Shown here: piece after piece, positions 12,075-25,090 of the stretch
Position numbering within the stretch: position 1 is the first letter of the stretch
Layout: every line of letters starts with the position of its first letter
Assembly: GCF_019578655.1 (NCBI RefSeq)
Contig: NC_063257.1
Span: forward strand, 5,518,001-5,582,000
DNA: 64,000 nucleotides
From: Ricinus communis
Lineage: Eukaryota; Streptophyta; Magnoliopsida; Malpighiales; Euphorbiaceae
Direction: 5' to 3'
Translations under genes and position numbers: made by a program
Notes under the pieces: generated by a model
Databases searched by the model: none
Seen by the model: the letters and a program-made list of their open reading frames with translations, nothing else
Told to the model about the DNA's origin: nothing

Positions 12075-13376
12075 ATGGCTTCACTTCGGCTTCCTTGTTC
12101 TCCATCAGCTCCATACTTGTCTACTGATAATCTAACATTCCTTAAAACAGCTTTGTCATCTCCTTTCCATAAACCCTTCAATCAATCTAACAACAACACT
12201 TTCTCTCTTTCAATTTCTCATTCTCGTATAATACCATTTAAAACCAAACACTTTATTGTACATTTCTCTGCTTCTGCAACTCAAGACCCAATTCTTGAAT
12301 CCCAGTCACTGCTCGAATCAAAGACTGAGAAAGAACAAGAACAAGAACAAGAAGAGTTTTCAACAACAAGAGTGCTTGCTTCGAATGTTCCTTGGAATTG
12401 TACTACTGAAGATATTCGTGCTTTGTTTGAGAAATTTGGCACTGTTGTAGACGTAGAGGTTCTTTTCTTTATTTGAATACTTACCTTTAATTTCCAATAT
12501 TAATTTTTAGTTCTGGCATATGGGTTCTGGTTTTTGTGTGTTTTGATGATATGGGTATTTGCTGCTTTTGGCTTTTATTGTCTATAGCTTTCTATGTATA
12601 ACAAGACGAGAAATAGAGGATTGGCTTTTGTCAGTATGGGTTCTCCTGAGGAGGCAGCTACTGCTATTAAAAGTCTTGATTCTTATGTAAGTTTATTTAT
12701 CATCAATTCTTGAATACATTTGTTTAAGTGTTTACCTTGGTCCATCTTGTTAGTTTTCAAGTAAAACTAGTTTTGCAATTTTAGCATTTAAGAAAGTAAA
12801 AATCTTCTTATGATTGCTTTTCTAGGAATTTGAGGGGCGTTCTTTGAAGATGAATTATGCCAAGCTGAAAAAGGAAAAACCTTTACCACCACTGCCACCC
12901 AAGCCAGTGCCAACGTTCAATTTGTTTGTTGCGAATTTGCCATTTGATGCTAAGGATAATGATCTTAAGGAGTTCTTTAAATCTGAAGGAGCTGATATTG
13001 CCTCTGCTGAAATTGTATATCATAATCACGATAAGCCCAGAAAGCCTTCTGGATATGGGTTTGTTGCTTTCAAAACTAAAAAAGAAGCTGATGCTGCTCT
13101 TTCTACTTTTGCAGATAAGGTAATGCTTTGGTCTGTAATCATTCTAAACTATCTCAATTGCTAAGATTGAAGGTGTTGCCTTCTAATTGATACTTAAGTG
13201 AATAACTAATTCTATGAGAATTTGTAAACCCGTAGGTATTTATGGGAAGACCAATTCGAGTGGCTCGTAGCAAACAATTTGTGAGACAACCAAGAGAAGA
13301 GGGTCAGCAATCTGATGACACCTCAACTGACTTGAACATTGGAGTGGAGCAAGCAGATACAACTAATGACATATGA
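12075..13376 (+). CDS. Chloroplast ribonucleoprotein with two RRMs (cp33-type)
   Basis: Exons 12075-12458, 12588-12686, 12826-13119 and 13236-13376 join in phase 0 to give 305 aa. Residues 1 to about 65 are Ser/Thr/Pro-rich with few acids and fit a transit peptide. A short Glu/Gln stretch (86-95) is the acidic linker usual in this family. RRM1 covers about 98-175 (RNP2 VLASNVPW, RNP1 RGLAFVSM at 138-145). A Pro/Lys-rich linker follows, then RRM2 at about 191-273 (RNP2 LFVANL, RNP1 GYGFVAF). Proteins of this type bind many plastid mRNAs and affect their editing, processing and stability. Size and order of parts match the nuclear-encoded cpRNPs. Its position near AGP and ISA3 suggests the ortholog of Arabidopsis At4g09040 (CP33C), but CP33B-like is also possible from sequence alone. 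Confidence 0.9.
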
Positions 13377-16300
13377 AACAGACATTTTTGGGGGGAGTTA
13401 AATTTTATTGCTCTTCAATTTGCAATATTATAGGTAAATGTTTTTAAGTTTCATCCTGACTCCTGCAAAAAGCGATGTCACTATTCTTTTGCCCTATTCT
13501 GAGTAGTAGTGCAATACCAAACATACATTTCTATGATACAGGTCTGACCGAATTGTCTATCATCACGTACCAGATTCTTAAAGTAATTGCTGTTATGTGC
13601 ATTTTGCTTTCTACAAAGGAAGACATCAGCTTTAGCAATTTCATTTCCCTTGAATTCATTAATATGATAGCCAGTGCTAAAATGTGTTTGATGCCTGCCC
13701 TGCCAGTTATCTATGCTTACTCCGCCAGATAAGAAATGTATATTGAGGAGCTTAAAAATTTATTTTCTGGTATGCACATGGCTTGAAGCTGTGATCTTAA
13801 CTCCATAAAGCTGTTTATTTTAATATGCGGGCTTCCTTCTGCAACTAGCTCTTTCTGGATCCTTATTAATGGACCATCATGTCCTTCCTAACTTCCTGAG
13901 CTGAAATTATTCTCCATGTTCCTCTTCTGCTTGTCATGTTATGCTTCAAAATGGATTTCTTTGCCCGAGTTATTTGTGCAATTGTGGTCTTTCAGAGCTA
14001 TTTTTCTTATCTTTTCATTCATAGTTTCACTTTAGGTGTTGAATCACTTTATTGTAGTTGTGCGTTGAAATCTTTTCCAAACGTATAAAAAGAATTGTTG
14101 TCATGTGAAAGTTAAGTATAGCCGTCAATTTTCTGTGAAGATTCAAAAATTATTGTGAATTATTAAAAGGTTTCGAAGTATTCATCTTTGGTGTCATATT
14201 TAATGGATATAAGGAACGCAAAGGGTGATAGCAGAGACATAAGTGATGCCCATACAGTAGAAGTTATTTTTAAAACCGAAAATAACTCGGGTACTCAAGT
14301 ACTCAGTTGCTCAGATTCTCGATTAATAATACTGTTGGATACATATCATCTGAATCAGTTGACATTTTGTACCCAAACCAGTAAGGATGGCAAAGGGAAA
14401 AGAGAAGTTAAAAGGGTTAAGAGACATTGTGCTAAGTTTTCTTCACGACTATGTATGCCTGATTTAGAAATATGCAAATGATCATGGCTAATTAATGGTT
14501 GTATAGTAACAGGATAAAGTGAGCTCTTTCCTATCCATATCTTCAAGGCTTCTCGATATTCTACTTCAAATTTTTTTGGAGGATGCTCAACTATCCAAAT
14601 TTCTAGTAATTTTCTGTCCGTATCCGAACTTATGTTCCCAAATCCATCACTTTTACCATCAATTTAAGATATTGTGCGCTGTACCTTTGAAAACATAGAC
14701 GAAGTAGAATTAAACCATTAATCCTTTAGAATAATGAAAGATCCTGCAATTTGGTGTTTGAATTGTGGAGCCACCAAAGATGATATTATCATTACTGCAA
14801 GACAATAAGGAAAAAGAAAAATCATTAATTCTTTTGAAACTTTTTGGCAAGTTTGTTTTTCTGAAGCATTCCTTTGGAAAATTGTGTGTGATTGTGGATT
14901 CATATTACTTTCCTACTTTCTCCTTCACTCATGTATTGGTTTAGGGTTTGGGGAATTTGGGGAGGAGTTATCCATATTCTCTTTGCTAAAATTAAATCAA
15001 TTTGTCTCTGGATTGGATCTTTTTGCACAGTTAACTCTGCAATAAAATTGAATTGTGTGCTGAAATTGCTGATGCGCGGCAGATTGATTTCTATCGTTCT
15101 TCTTTTAAAATTTCTGTCAGAGCAGTAAAATCCAGTACCAGATTCTTAAAGTATAAGGATGATTTTCTTTCAATCCATACTACACCTAGATTTTGTTAAT
15201 ACATCCATTTTGAATCTCAAAGTTCCGAAAATAAAATGATTTCTGCTGTCGGAAATAATACACAACCTAAGACACAAAATTCCTGCAGACGTTGAAATTT
15301 TACCTAAATGGTTGGTATACCTTGGAAGGTATTGGAAACCCCTAAATTGTCTGAAGTTATGTTCCAGTCAAGAAATTGAAAACAGAACCTGGTCAGCTGT
15401 CTCTTTCTTATATTGAGCTGTGTAGACTAGATGTAGTTACCTAAAGAATAAAATGACCAATATCTCACTTACTCTTCGTACATGAAAGGGTTATTCTTGG
15501 TGTTGATACATTTATCATCTTTAGTATAGTCTCATGTATAAAGAAAGGTTCATGGGGTCTTCTTCTTCTTCTGTTTTTTTCCCTTCCGAAACATAAATGG
15601 AATAGCTACACTCCCAGTGCAGGATAGAAGAGGGGAATGGAGGAAGAGGGAGGAGTAGGAGAGTAAGAATTGAGCAAATATGTGAGGCTTTGAAGTGGAG
15701 CAACCACACAGCAGGGCGGTGTTTGGTAGAGTTGAATTTGGGGTAAAAGTAGAGAAAAGTGATTATAATGTCTCTTATGTGGAGTGTTACATGTGGTGGG
15801 TTTGGGGTAATCATGCAACGCAACGGCTCCATGTCTTCAGCGAGATAATCATGTCTTTTATGACCCATAGGCTTATTATATGTTAGTTGCTTCATTTTGA
15901 TCACTACATAGACACCCTATCCTTCTCCAAATTTGACAAAATGGCTACAAAAACTTGCATTTATAATCCTACCCTCAAAACCCAATAACATGTATATGTG
16001 CTTCTCAATTTGTGTATGGGGTTCAACCTTGGGTGAGCCATTATAATTGTGACTTGTGCAATATGTTATTATTTATTGAACAGTTTCTTTTACCATGGTT
16101 GGTTAATGATAATTATGTAACAATCAATATTTATCATGCCATTTAATCGAATATATCACATATGTCATAATTCTAGTGAAATTTTTCAATTAATTCTACG
16201 TGATAAATCAGACTTTACCCAAAAAGAATATTTCAGTTGGAAATTAATTTATTAATTGCTTAGTTTCTTTCAAGCGTAACATTAGTGGCTTACCATGGAG

Positions 16301-17837
16301 TATTACTATATTAGTACCTTGGAAGTCCATTTGGGCCCTAATGTTACCGTTTGGAGTTTTATATGCTTTTTATATTGCTTCAATTGGAAGCTGAAACATT
16401 GTATATGTGCATGATATGCAAATGACAAAGACATTGATCATACATACATGCTATGTCACATGGTAATAAATGATAAGGAAATTGGGAGATCTCAAAATGA
16501 AACTCGAGCTCTTTTTGGTACTTCATAACTTATGATTACACTACATATTATTATAATTGAGATTCGAGCATGTTGATCCTTTTTCTTGTATGTTTTTTCT
16601 ATTTTTGCTATCATGAAACCTCAACAATAAAAGGTTTCATTATTAAAGTTGAACTAATACATCAATGTTTTCATGAGTAGTTTGATAAAGAACAGAAAAT
16701 TTTAATTCTCTTTGTAACCTTAGATTAGCATAGAATTGTAAATATTGTTTAGCTCGATGAAATTTTATATATTCTTTCATTTATTCTACTTCATAACATT
16801 TTATTATTTTTATTCATATATCTTTTATTACTTACATAAAGTGTATACGCCACAATAAATATGATATATTTATATAAATATTTCATATTTTAATATCAGA
16901 TGATTGACACATATTCAATTATTTAAAACTAATAAATATGTGTCAATTTTCTACTGACTTGATATATAAATGGAGATATCCATCTAAACTATTTTCTATA
17001 TTATATAGACACTAAAGAAATAAGAATATGTAGGAAACCGACAAAATAATAGATGATTAAGTAAAATCAAGATTAAGACTTCCCTTATCATAATCAATCT
17101 CAAACATACTCCAATTCTCTATATGGTGATCAGAGTTATGGTTGTGAATTAACATCAATGACATTTATTTCAATAGAGGTTTCCTCTAATGAGGCTTTCT
17201 TATTAAAAAAGCAACATCATTAGCAATTGGATATTGTTAATATGACTTTGGATCAAGAAAATAGATTTTCTATTATGACTTATTCGGAAAAGTTTGGAAG
17301 CTTTCTATTCATTCATAAGCAATCAATGCAAGGGTCAAAGGGCTTGCTTACAAACACATAAATTTGACCTTTACATTTATCTAAAATTTTTCTGTACATA
17401 TTATAAGATAAATAAAGATAAAATTTTATAAGGTATTCGAGAACAAAGAAAGATAAATAAAATTTCTAAAAGGTAAAATAGAAATTTTAAATTTTATTTT
17501 TCTAAAGTCGAATTTTATGATTAAAACTTATAGAGTTTTAGAGATTTTTAAAAATCTTTAAGGATCTTATCTCTAATTAATATTCTCATTTCATGAATTT
17601 CAGACCATTAGACACTGTCTCCAAATTATAAACTATTTCGAAAGTGCCTCTAGCTATCATCATATCAGTATTTTTTATTATCACATATCTCAATAGTCCT
17701 CTCATGAATTTTAACTTATTTATTTAAAATTTAAAGAGTCTGAGATTTGAATCTCATAGCATTAGCTTCTCAATATCCGGTAAAAAAAAAACTGATAATA
17801 GTGTAAGAATTAGCTAGAGAATACTACTCATTATTAA
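13377..17837. other. Long gene-poor spacer
   Basis: This is the 3' flank of the RRM gene followed by about 4 kb without a gene I can defend. One 127-residue minus-strand open frame at 15521-15904 sits in a patch of higher GC but has no domain, no clear start context and overlaps open frames on the other strand. The stretch from about 16700 to 17800 is very AT-rich. Confidence 0.45.
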
Positions 17838-18438
17838 AAGAGTGTTTGATTCAGATGTTTGATGCAGTTGATAACTATTTCTTAATGAAGAGCTTTCTAA
17901 TAGCTGATTCAATTCCAATCAGTTGCGGATTATATCAGCTTTATATTAAAACTTTTTCTTATCAACTAATAGCTGATTTGATTTTTTATTTTTTTTGGAC
18001 ACTATTATCGAATAATAACTTACTTTATTTGATTTCATATGATTAAACTTTCTGTTTTATAATAAATAATTTTTATTTTATTAATAGTTAAACTATTATA
18101 ATATTTATAATTATGGTATTTAAAATTAGAAATTTTGTATTACGAAAATTTAAATTTAAATTTTTACTTTTAAAATAACTTTTATAAATATTTTTAATAA
18201 AAATACAATTGATATTAAAAAAATTAACTATAATATTTTTAATTAATATAAGTTATTTTTATTAATTTATATTATTGAATATAAAATAATTAAATAAAAC
18301 ATATAGTGATAAATTATACTCTCAATGGTCATTTAACGTACTAACAACAACCGTTAATAAAATTTTATCAAACGGTTTAATTTATCAGCTATCAACTATC
18401 AACTACTAACTGTATTAATCAACCGAACTAAACAGTTC
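17838..18438. mobile_element. Probable Tourist/PIF-Harbinger-like MITE (degenerate)
   Basis: The left end reads AAGAGTGTTTGATTC and the right end, reverse-complemented, GAACTGTTTAGTTC. These are imperfect inverted repeats of the GTGTTTGGTT kind seen in plant MITEs, and similarity continues inward for about 35 bp (CAGTTGATA against CAGTTAGTA). Both ends abut TAA, which would be the 3-bp TWA target duplication of the PIF/Harbinger superfamily. The inside is about 600 bp of AT-rich noncoding DNA. The ends are diverged, so an hAT-type or unrelated palindrome remains possible. Confidence 0.4.
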
Positions 18439-19239
18439 TAAATTGCAATAAATATATTTTTCTTATTTGTATATAGAGTAGCTAATAGAAAGTACTGTAA
18501 AGGAGATGAGCTTTCTATTATTTTAAATCTCACCTTATTTATAATTTGTAGATATATTTTGTAAGGAATACCTGTAGACTGAATTGTGTAAAATAAATTC
18601 AACCACATTTTTCTTTCTTTATAGTCATGATGTTGAAGACATTCATGCTAATCATCATTAAGGGGTGAAAGCTACATAAAGAGATTAAAAAGTTTGAAAA
18701 GGCAATGGCTGTTTTCAGTGTATTTTTATCTGAGATATTAAATGTGTAATATGTATTTTGAGTATATTATATTTAGACACCTATCACTCTGCATTTGGAA
18801 TAACCAAGAAAAAGATTCTAAAAGTTATACTAAGAACTGAACAACTCCACAAACTTGAATAGAAAATCAATGGCATTAAACTGATACGGGAAAAAGAAAA
18901 TCAAACTCATTGCAGCTTTACTTTATCCTCTATCTTTCTTCCAAGGAGAACATGAATAAGTGTATCTCATTACAAAAATAATACATGCCTTTTTGGTGTT
19001 GATGAACTGGCTCCTTTAATCCTTTTTATCATAATAGACCCTTTCCTAACAACCATCGTTTCAATTGAAGCAACTAAGAAAAGAAAAAAACCAAGAAAAT
19101 TTGAGGCCCACTTCACCTTTTGCATTAGGTATGGAGTATGACTCAAGTCATCTTCATGGAATTAGTCTCTTTCACAATCTCAGAGATGAGGGGAATCAAG
19201 TGAACCTAACCTTTACTCACTCCATCTGCGCCATACCAC
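18439..19239. other. Promoter-side spacer of the phytocyanin gene
   Basis: Noncoding as far as I can see. The open frame around 19065-19292 runs through the presumed core promoter and has no recognisable sequence, so it is not called. Confidence 0.4.
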
Positions 19240-19246
19240 TATATAT
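19240..19246 (+). promoter_or_regulatory. Probable TATA box of the uclacyanin gene
   Basis: TATATAT lies 120 bp upstream of the ATG at 19366, with a pyrimidine-rich leader between. Position and sequence fit a plant core promoter. Confidence 0.5.
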
Positions 19247-19365
19247 GGAACCCCATCAACGACTATCTTTGAAGCAACCCACTACCAATTAATCCCCCCC
19301 GCAAAAAAAGAAAATATCATCTCCTGTAGTGTCTCTTCTGTTCCTCTATTTCGTTTTCTCTTACA

Positions 19366-20200
19366 ATGGCCAGTTTTGTTTGTGCCGTTCTAGTCCTGTG
19401 TATGGTGGTGGTACCAAGTTTGGCAACAGATTATACTATAGGAGATACCAGTGGCTGGACAATGGGTCTTGATTATAGCACTTGGACTGCTGGCAAGACC
19501 TTTAAAGTTGGTGACAACCTCGGTTAGTCTTTTATTTCCGCATCTTTCATAATACATATCTGAATATCTCCTTGTAAAAGTATGCTTTTCCGAATAACTT
19601 GAAAATATTCTATGGGAAACGAGACCTTCAGGATTAAATTCGTAGCATCCTGCACTATGAGACAGTATTAAACTCGCTACTCTAAGCGGCTAACCGTTTA
19701 TAGTTTTAGCTAAATTATATAACCAATATTTTCCTAATTGTGACAACATTTAGTGTTTGATCCTCTCGCTAACAAAAATTTATGTTTGTGGCGCAGTATT
19801 TAACTACGGAGGAGGGCACACGGTGGATGAAGTGAGTGCCAGTGACTACAACACATGCACAGTAGGCAATGGAATTACATCAGATAGTAGTGGCGCTACC
19901 ACCATTGCTCTTAAGACAGCAGGGACTCACTACTTTATATGTGGAGTAGTTGGACATTGTGGAAGTGGCATGAAGCTTGCAGTTACTGTAAAGGCAGCAG
20001 GATCATCAACAGAGACTAGTGCTACTCCATCTTCTGGCACTTCTACTCCTGCTACTTCTACTACATCACCTTCTGGGAGTAATACCACTATCTACAAACC
20101 TTCCTCTAACTATCCTGAGTCTGCTTCAGGAATTCTTTCTCCATTTATAGCTATAGTGGTGACTTTGGTTTCATTTTGTGCTATGATTTTCTCATTGTAA
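19366..20200 (+). CDS. Uclacyanin-type phytocyanin (blue copper protein), GPI-anchored
   Basis: Two exons (19366-19522, 19797-20200) give 186 aa; the single intron falls in the plastocyanin-like domain, as is usual for phytocyanins. Residues 1-20 are a signal peptide ending at SLA. The domain runs from about 21 to 117. Type-1 copper ligands are H60, C101, H106 and M111, and C73-C107 should form the structural disulfide. A Met axial ligand marks uclacyanin or plantacyanin-like rather than stellacyanin members. A Ser/Thr/Pro-rich stretch (about 119-160), likely arabinosylated, leads to a hydrophobic tail (about 164-186) typical of GPI-anchor signals. The product should sit on the outer face of the plasma membrane or in the wall and carry single electrons; the partner is unknown. 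It separates the RRM gene from the AGP gene. Confidence 0.95.
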
Positions 20201-23200
20201 AGCTTGGCAAAGATGGTCACCCTTTAGCCAGGATAGAGGCAGTGCTCTCTTGTTCTTTTGTCTTTCTCTTAATTTGCATTCGGGATTGCTTTTCATTATG
20301 AATGTTGAGTAGGTAATATATAATTATCAATGTTAGTCATGGTTTGTTTCTTTTTTTTTTCTTTCTTTGATGAACAAATCCGGATTAAGTGGATTCAATG
20401 TTGAGTCATATACCACAAGATAACTGAGAACCACAAAAACTGAGCTTGGGAATTGGCATAACATGTCATTGCATTTAATCATGGTATGAGATGGGTTCTT
20501 AGTGTTGTATACTTAGAATTAAAAAAAAAAAAAAAAGAACCCCTCTGTATTAAGTTGTAATTAACCTACACAAATATTTATCCACAAACATCCATATTAG
20601 CAAAAGAAAATTCCAACTTATTGCAATTTTCTATTAAAGATAGTGTTGATAATGTTTGAATATATGGTAAAAGAACTGTCTAAAGGAACTATAGTTGTAG
20701 AAAAGGAGAGAGTTGGAATGTATTAAGAAGGGTAGGCAAAGACATGTCACGTTAAAGTGGTTACAACCACTGCCTGATTTTATCTGGTAAGGATTCTGAC
20801 CTCAAATATGAAATTGGTTAATTGGAGAAACAATATCTTGTCATTAAGAACTCAAATATGAAACTATATAGCCTATACTACTCGTCAAGATGGATTATCC
20901 CCTGCTTTGTGGTCGCACTTCTTTTATCAGCCTTCTTTTACAGACTTTGATTTATAATTTTTGGTCATTGATAAGATTTGAGTGTTGTGTTTGTGAACCC
21001 ACCTGCAATTAACTGTAAATGCACCAATTCAGCTATAATTCCCGATATACTTCTTCCCAATTACAGCTCATCCACACTTCTCCTTTGCAGCTTCCTCCTC
21101 TGTTCCAGCTTTTCAAACATTTTTGGAAACCACGATCATGTAATGAAGTCGGTAATGCCGTTGATAAATACACGTCATCGCATAAGCATTGAATGGACCT
21201 GATCCATATAAGTAATGCCCATTGCATTGAAAAATAAATAAATATATGACAGGGCCGAATTCACTGTGTACAAAAGAAACATCGGATGTATTTCATTTAC
21301 ATGTGAGGCCCATCCCCATAATTCTTGGTTTATATACGTCAATGTACATAATTACTTGGGAGCCTAAGACAGAACAAAACCAAAAATAAAGATACAAGAT
21401 ATCATAGAACATAATTCTTCCTAGTTTAGTCACGAGAATACATACTGCACACCCTCCATGGATATAATATATGAATTCCTCCATTAATGGAGCACCAAAG
21501 TTTGTGGTACCTTACCTAGTAATAAGATGAGGTAATTTTATGAGGGAGTGATAGGATTTAAGCCTCAACATTCATAATATTTGCGGTTTACTCCTTCAAC
21601 TGATTCTCTTTTTTGGGCCAGCCAACCATTTGATCAAATATGGTCCTGTCCTAATGGGCCCGATTGCAATTTGGTTTGTTGGGTGAGATAAGTATACTTC
21701 TATGTCGAATCCTTTTCAGGAAGATAGCAAACAGCTTACCTAAACAAAACCAATATCTGGAAAGTACAAGAGAAGCACACCTGACTACATCCATTCAGAT
21801 ATCAGGTCCTGAATGTAAAGCCGAGACTTGTTAATAGAACCCCTTAAAATAGATAAATATATGCAACTGATTTTCCTCAAATTTTTGTTACATTATGGTC
21901 GATGTGGTCTTAGGAATGATCATCCTTTTATTCTAATTCTGAACTTGTTGAAGTATGCGTGGATTAAAATAAAAAAATTTGTAATGTAAAAACGCAACCT
22001 CTTTAAGTTGACTTAATTAGATTCAAGATAAAACTAATTTACTAATGATCCATTCATTTCTAGTTTATGGGTCAAGAATTCCTACGGTGCAGCCTGCTTA
22101 TAATTAAAAAAGAAAAAAGATGAGTGCTTAATAATTTGTAATGCTTGATGGGTGATTAGAGAAATGATGCCAGTATAATGGGAAAGGAAAAGAAAAAAGA
22201 AACAAAAAAGAGAATGGGCTCCATGGAACTGTCAAACTTGTCATCCATGATGGTGCAAAGAACTCACTTTGAGAAAAGCCAAGCGGTATCACGGGAAAGA
22301 CGTGATTCTTATGTTTATTTACGCAGTGCGAGTTTTATTGAGTAAAATTGGCCAACTTACTCGAACCCATGGTAACTGTTGGATGCCACTTGGACACTCG
22401 TCACCACCTGAATTGAACACTCCTGCGTTTCTTTTTTTTTAAATTTTGTTTCCAGAACAGAACAGCATAATATATACAGTTTCGTAGAAGCTTCTTCCTC
22501 CTGATAAAGATTATAATTATCAGAGTAGATAAGAGAGAAAAACAATTTTATTTTTTTGCCAAAAACAAATAAAACATAAAAAGGCTCACTTTTGGACTCG
22601 GCACGTGTCCCTGACAAGAAGCACATGGGTATGTTCTCCAAGTAAGAGTAGAGTACAGCTGTGGCCACGTGAAAAACCTAAAAGACTCGACTTCTGCTTT
22701 ATATATTTTTCTTTTCCTATTCGATGTCCAGTCCACTCTTAACAAAATTAAACTACTAATCTATTACAAATAACAATAATAATTAATTAAAGGATAAAAA
22801 GCAGAAACAACCAATGAGGACAATTCCAGCTGGTCATTGTTTGATTAAATTAAAATTCATCGGTAAAAGACAGCAAACTGCCCCTTCCTTTCTCCATCAC
22901 CAACCCTCACTCGCTCACTGTCACATGGATTGATTTTAACACGTAACAGTACACATCCAAAACTATCAGCGGATCATGAACAGCATGAAGAAGCTTTTCT
23001 TATTCTCATAAACATAATGATGCATCAAAGAAACGAGACAAATATATGTATATATAAGAACATCACGACACTACAAAATAAATTAAATAATCCATGATAA
23101 TCAGCGATAATAATTAACAATAAATAACAAGACTAATAAATCAAATCTCAACCGTCAAAAAAACAACCGAAAAGTCGAGAAGTCATCATCACCACCGTCC

Positions 23201-23308
23201 ATATGCATAAAAATAAATAATAATAATAATAATAATGAAACTGATCAAATCCTACTAAATGAAGAAGAGTCCTAAATCAGCAGCTGAACCTCAAGATCAA
23301 CATCAGAT
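20201..23308. other. Spacer between two converging cell-surface genes
   Basis: The phytocyanin and AGP genes point toward each other across this 3.1 kb. I see no supported gene. It contains an A-rich run near 20521-20536, two perfect CACGTG G-box cores (22602-22607 and 22666-22671), and an (AAT)n microsatellite near 23217-23236. Confidence 0.45.
23217..23236. repeat. (AAT)n microsatellite
   Basis: About six and a half TAA/AAT units just beyond the 3' end of the AGP coding region. Confidence 0.85.
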
Positions 23309-23740
23309 CTACATCAACAAAGACCACACGAAAGCGGCTCCGGCAACCGACAAGACGGCACCGTTTCTGTTAAAACCAGCTCCATTATTTGGAGAATTCT
23401 CAGCTGGAGTCTCAGCAGGAGGTCCTACCGTCGTACCTGGAGGAAGAGCCACGGAAGGAACAGAGCTTGGAGCCACAGGAGCTGGTGGAGAGCTGGTTGG
23501 AGTCATGGTCGGCGCTCCAGCGGGGGTAGGTGTAGCAGCAGTTGGAGGAGCAGGAGAAGGAACGGAGACAGGTGGCGCTTGAGTTGGAGCAGGTGCTGGA
23601 GTTGCAGTTTTAGGAGCAGGTGCAGCTGACGGTGATTTAGACGGCGGAGAAACCGTCGGTGCAGCTCCGGGAGCCTGACCGAGAGCAGCAGAGGCAAATA
23701 GAGCTAAAAGCATGAAAGTAACGGTGCTTTTTGCGGCCAT
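23309..23740 (-). CDS. AGP10: Classical arabinogalactan protein
   Basis: One exon, 143 aa. Residues 1 to about 21 are a signal peptide ending ALG before QAP. The mature part is dominated by Ala-Pro, Ser-Pro and Thr-Pro repeats (for example APAPKTATPAPAP), the substrate for prolyl hydroxylation and type II arabinogalactan addition. The last ~20 residues after FNRNGA are hydrophobic and look like a GPI-anchor signal. Such proteins lie at the plasma membrane and wall. The Met at 23740 opens a good signal peptide; an in-frame Met 28 residues upstream would put an unlikely extension before it. The symbol rests on overall resemblance plus the position next to ISA3, where I recall AGP10 (At4g09030) in Arabidopsis. 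A long plus-strand open frame over the same bases is a shadow of the GC-rich repeats. Confidence 0.92.
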   Translation of the reverse strand: MAAKSTVTFMLLALFASAALGQAPGAAPTVSPPSKSPSAAPAPKTATPAPAPTQAPPVSVPSPAPPTAATPTPAGAPTMTPTSSPPAPVAPSSVPSVALPPGTTVGPPAETPAENSPNNGAGFNRNGAVLSVAGAAFVWSLLM

Positions 23741-23880
23741 TGTTTGGTAGATCAAAATGAAAACTCGATTATTAGCTTCTTTTAAAACAGAAAATAAAGC
23801 CAAAACCTTGTAGAGAGAAAACACAGAGACTGTATGGTTTCGTTTGTAGAGATTTATGAGAGAGAAGTGAAATGGTCTGT

Positions 23881-23890
23881 CTATTTATAG
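23881..23890 (-). promoter_or_regulatory. TATA box of the AGP gene
   Basis: On the minus strand this reads CTATAAATAG, a near-perfect plant TATA box, about 140 bp upstream of the ATG at 23740. Confidence 0.65.
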
Positions 23891-25068
23891 TCTGTTTCAG
23901 ACAATTTCCTCGCCTTCCAAATCCCTCTTCCTTCAAGGATAAGATTGTAATTTTCTAACCCGTCGTGAATAGAAGAATGACATTACGCTGCTACGCGTGT
24001 CTGTGATGTAAGATCTGAACCGTTGGATGTGGTTTGATGTTTGTAAAACGCGTCGATTCTACGCTGTTTCTTAACGCACTGAAGTTTCTTACATGGATTC
24101 GTGTTCTTTGATCTGGAAATCTAATATTTATAATTAAGAAAAGGAAAACATATTTGATGCAGCTAATTAAGGTGTTTCTTTTTTAAATTAAATTTAGAAC
24201 AAAGATTCTGCTTTTACCGTTATGATTGAATTTTTATAAATTATTTTTTAAAATTTCATTAGCGATTTCTTAAGGAGGATTAGAATGTGATTATATAAAA
24301 AGATTTGTTTCATCAAATTGAAAGAAAAAAAAAAACATTATTATGTGTTCTATTTTGTTGAATTGTCCGAGTCTAGTCTAGTACTCTAGTTTTGTATTTT
24401 GTGAACAGATTTAAGCACTTTTGGATTCTAGTGAGGAAGTATGAATTTTTTAAATACTGTTTTTATTTTGGGCATTTCTTAAAAAATTGATAGGATGGGT
24501 TCTCTACAATGTAGCATCAATTTTTTTCTCTTTGGACTGATATAATTCAGTATCATAAATATCATGAGTCTATCATTCAAAATTAGGGTAACGGTTAAAT
24601 GAAAAATCAGAATTTAATAAATTGGAGTTAACTTGTCTTCTTTGTCTAATTAATTGAGACAATTGTTCTACCAGGGCAAATCTTTCAAGTGCTCAGCTAT
24701 GATGATTATAATAACTCTTTAAGCAGATCATACAATGTGCCTTTCTTCTTCTTAAGATTTCTCATCGAACCAAATCAGTTTGACAAAGTGAACTAAACTT
24801 ATTCAACAATCACTTTTTAATTTTCAATTAATTTATTTTCCAAATTTAATAAATTTTGCGAATTAGTTAAAGTTTCGCGTTTTAATTAAAACTCTAGTCT
24901 TAATAAGCTCATCGTATATTTATAAGATTTTACTTTTAATTGCTTATACGATATAGCATATAATGCTTTCATAAAATTATTTTTAATATTGTAATTAATA
25001 AAATAATCATGTAAAAAAATTATATGTTGAATCAAATAAATACAAAAGTTGAAATAAATTAAAGCTGG

Positions 25069-25090
25069 ATATATATATATATATATATAT
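25069..25090. repeat. (AT)11 microsatellite
   Basis: A perfect AT dinucleotide run of 22 bases in AT-rich spacer. Confidence 0.9.

Noticed and set aside
19065..19292. 75-residue plus-strand frame upstream of uclacyanin
   Set aside because: It spans the probable TATA box and leader of the uclacyanin gene and has no protein-like features.
23259..23582. 107-residue Ala/Gly/Val-rich plus-strand frame
   Set aside because: It is the antisense of the Pro/Ala/Thr repeats of the AGP gene, whose signal peptide and GPI tail are clear on the other strand.
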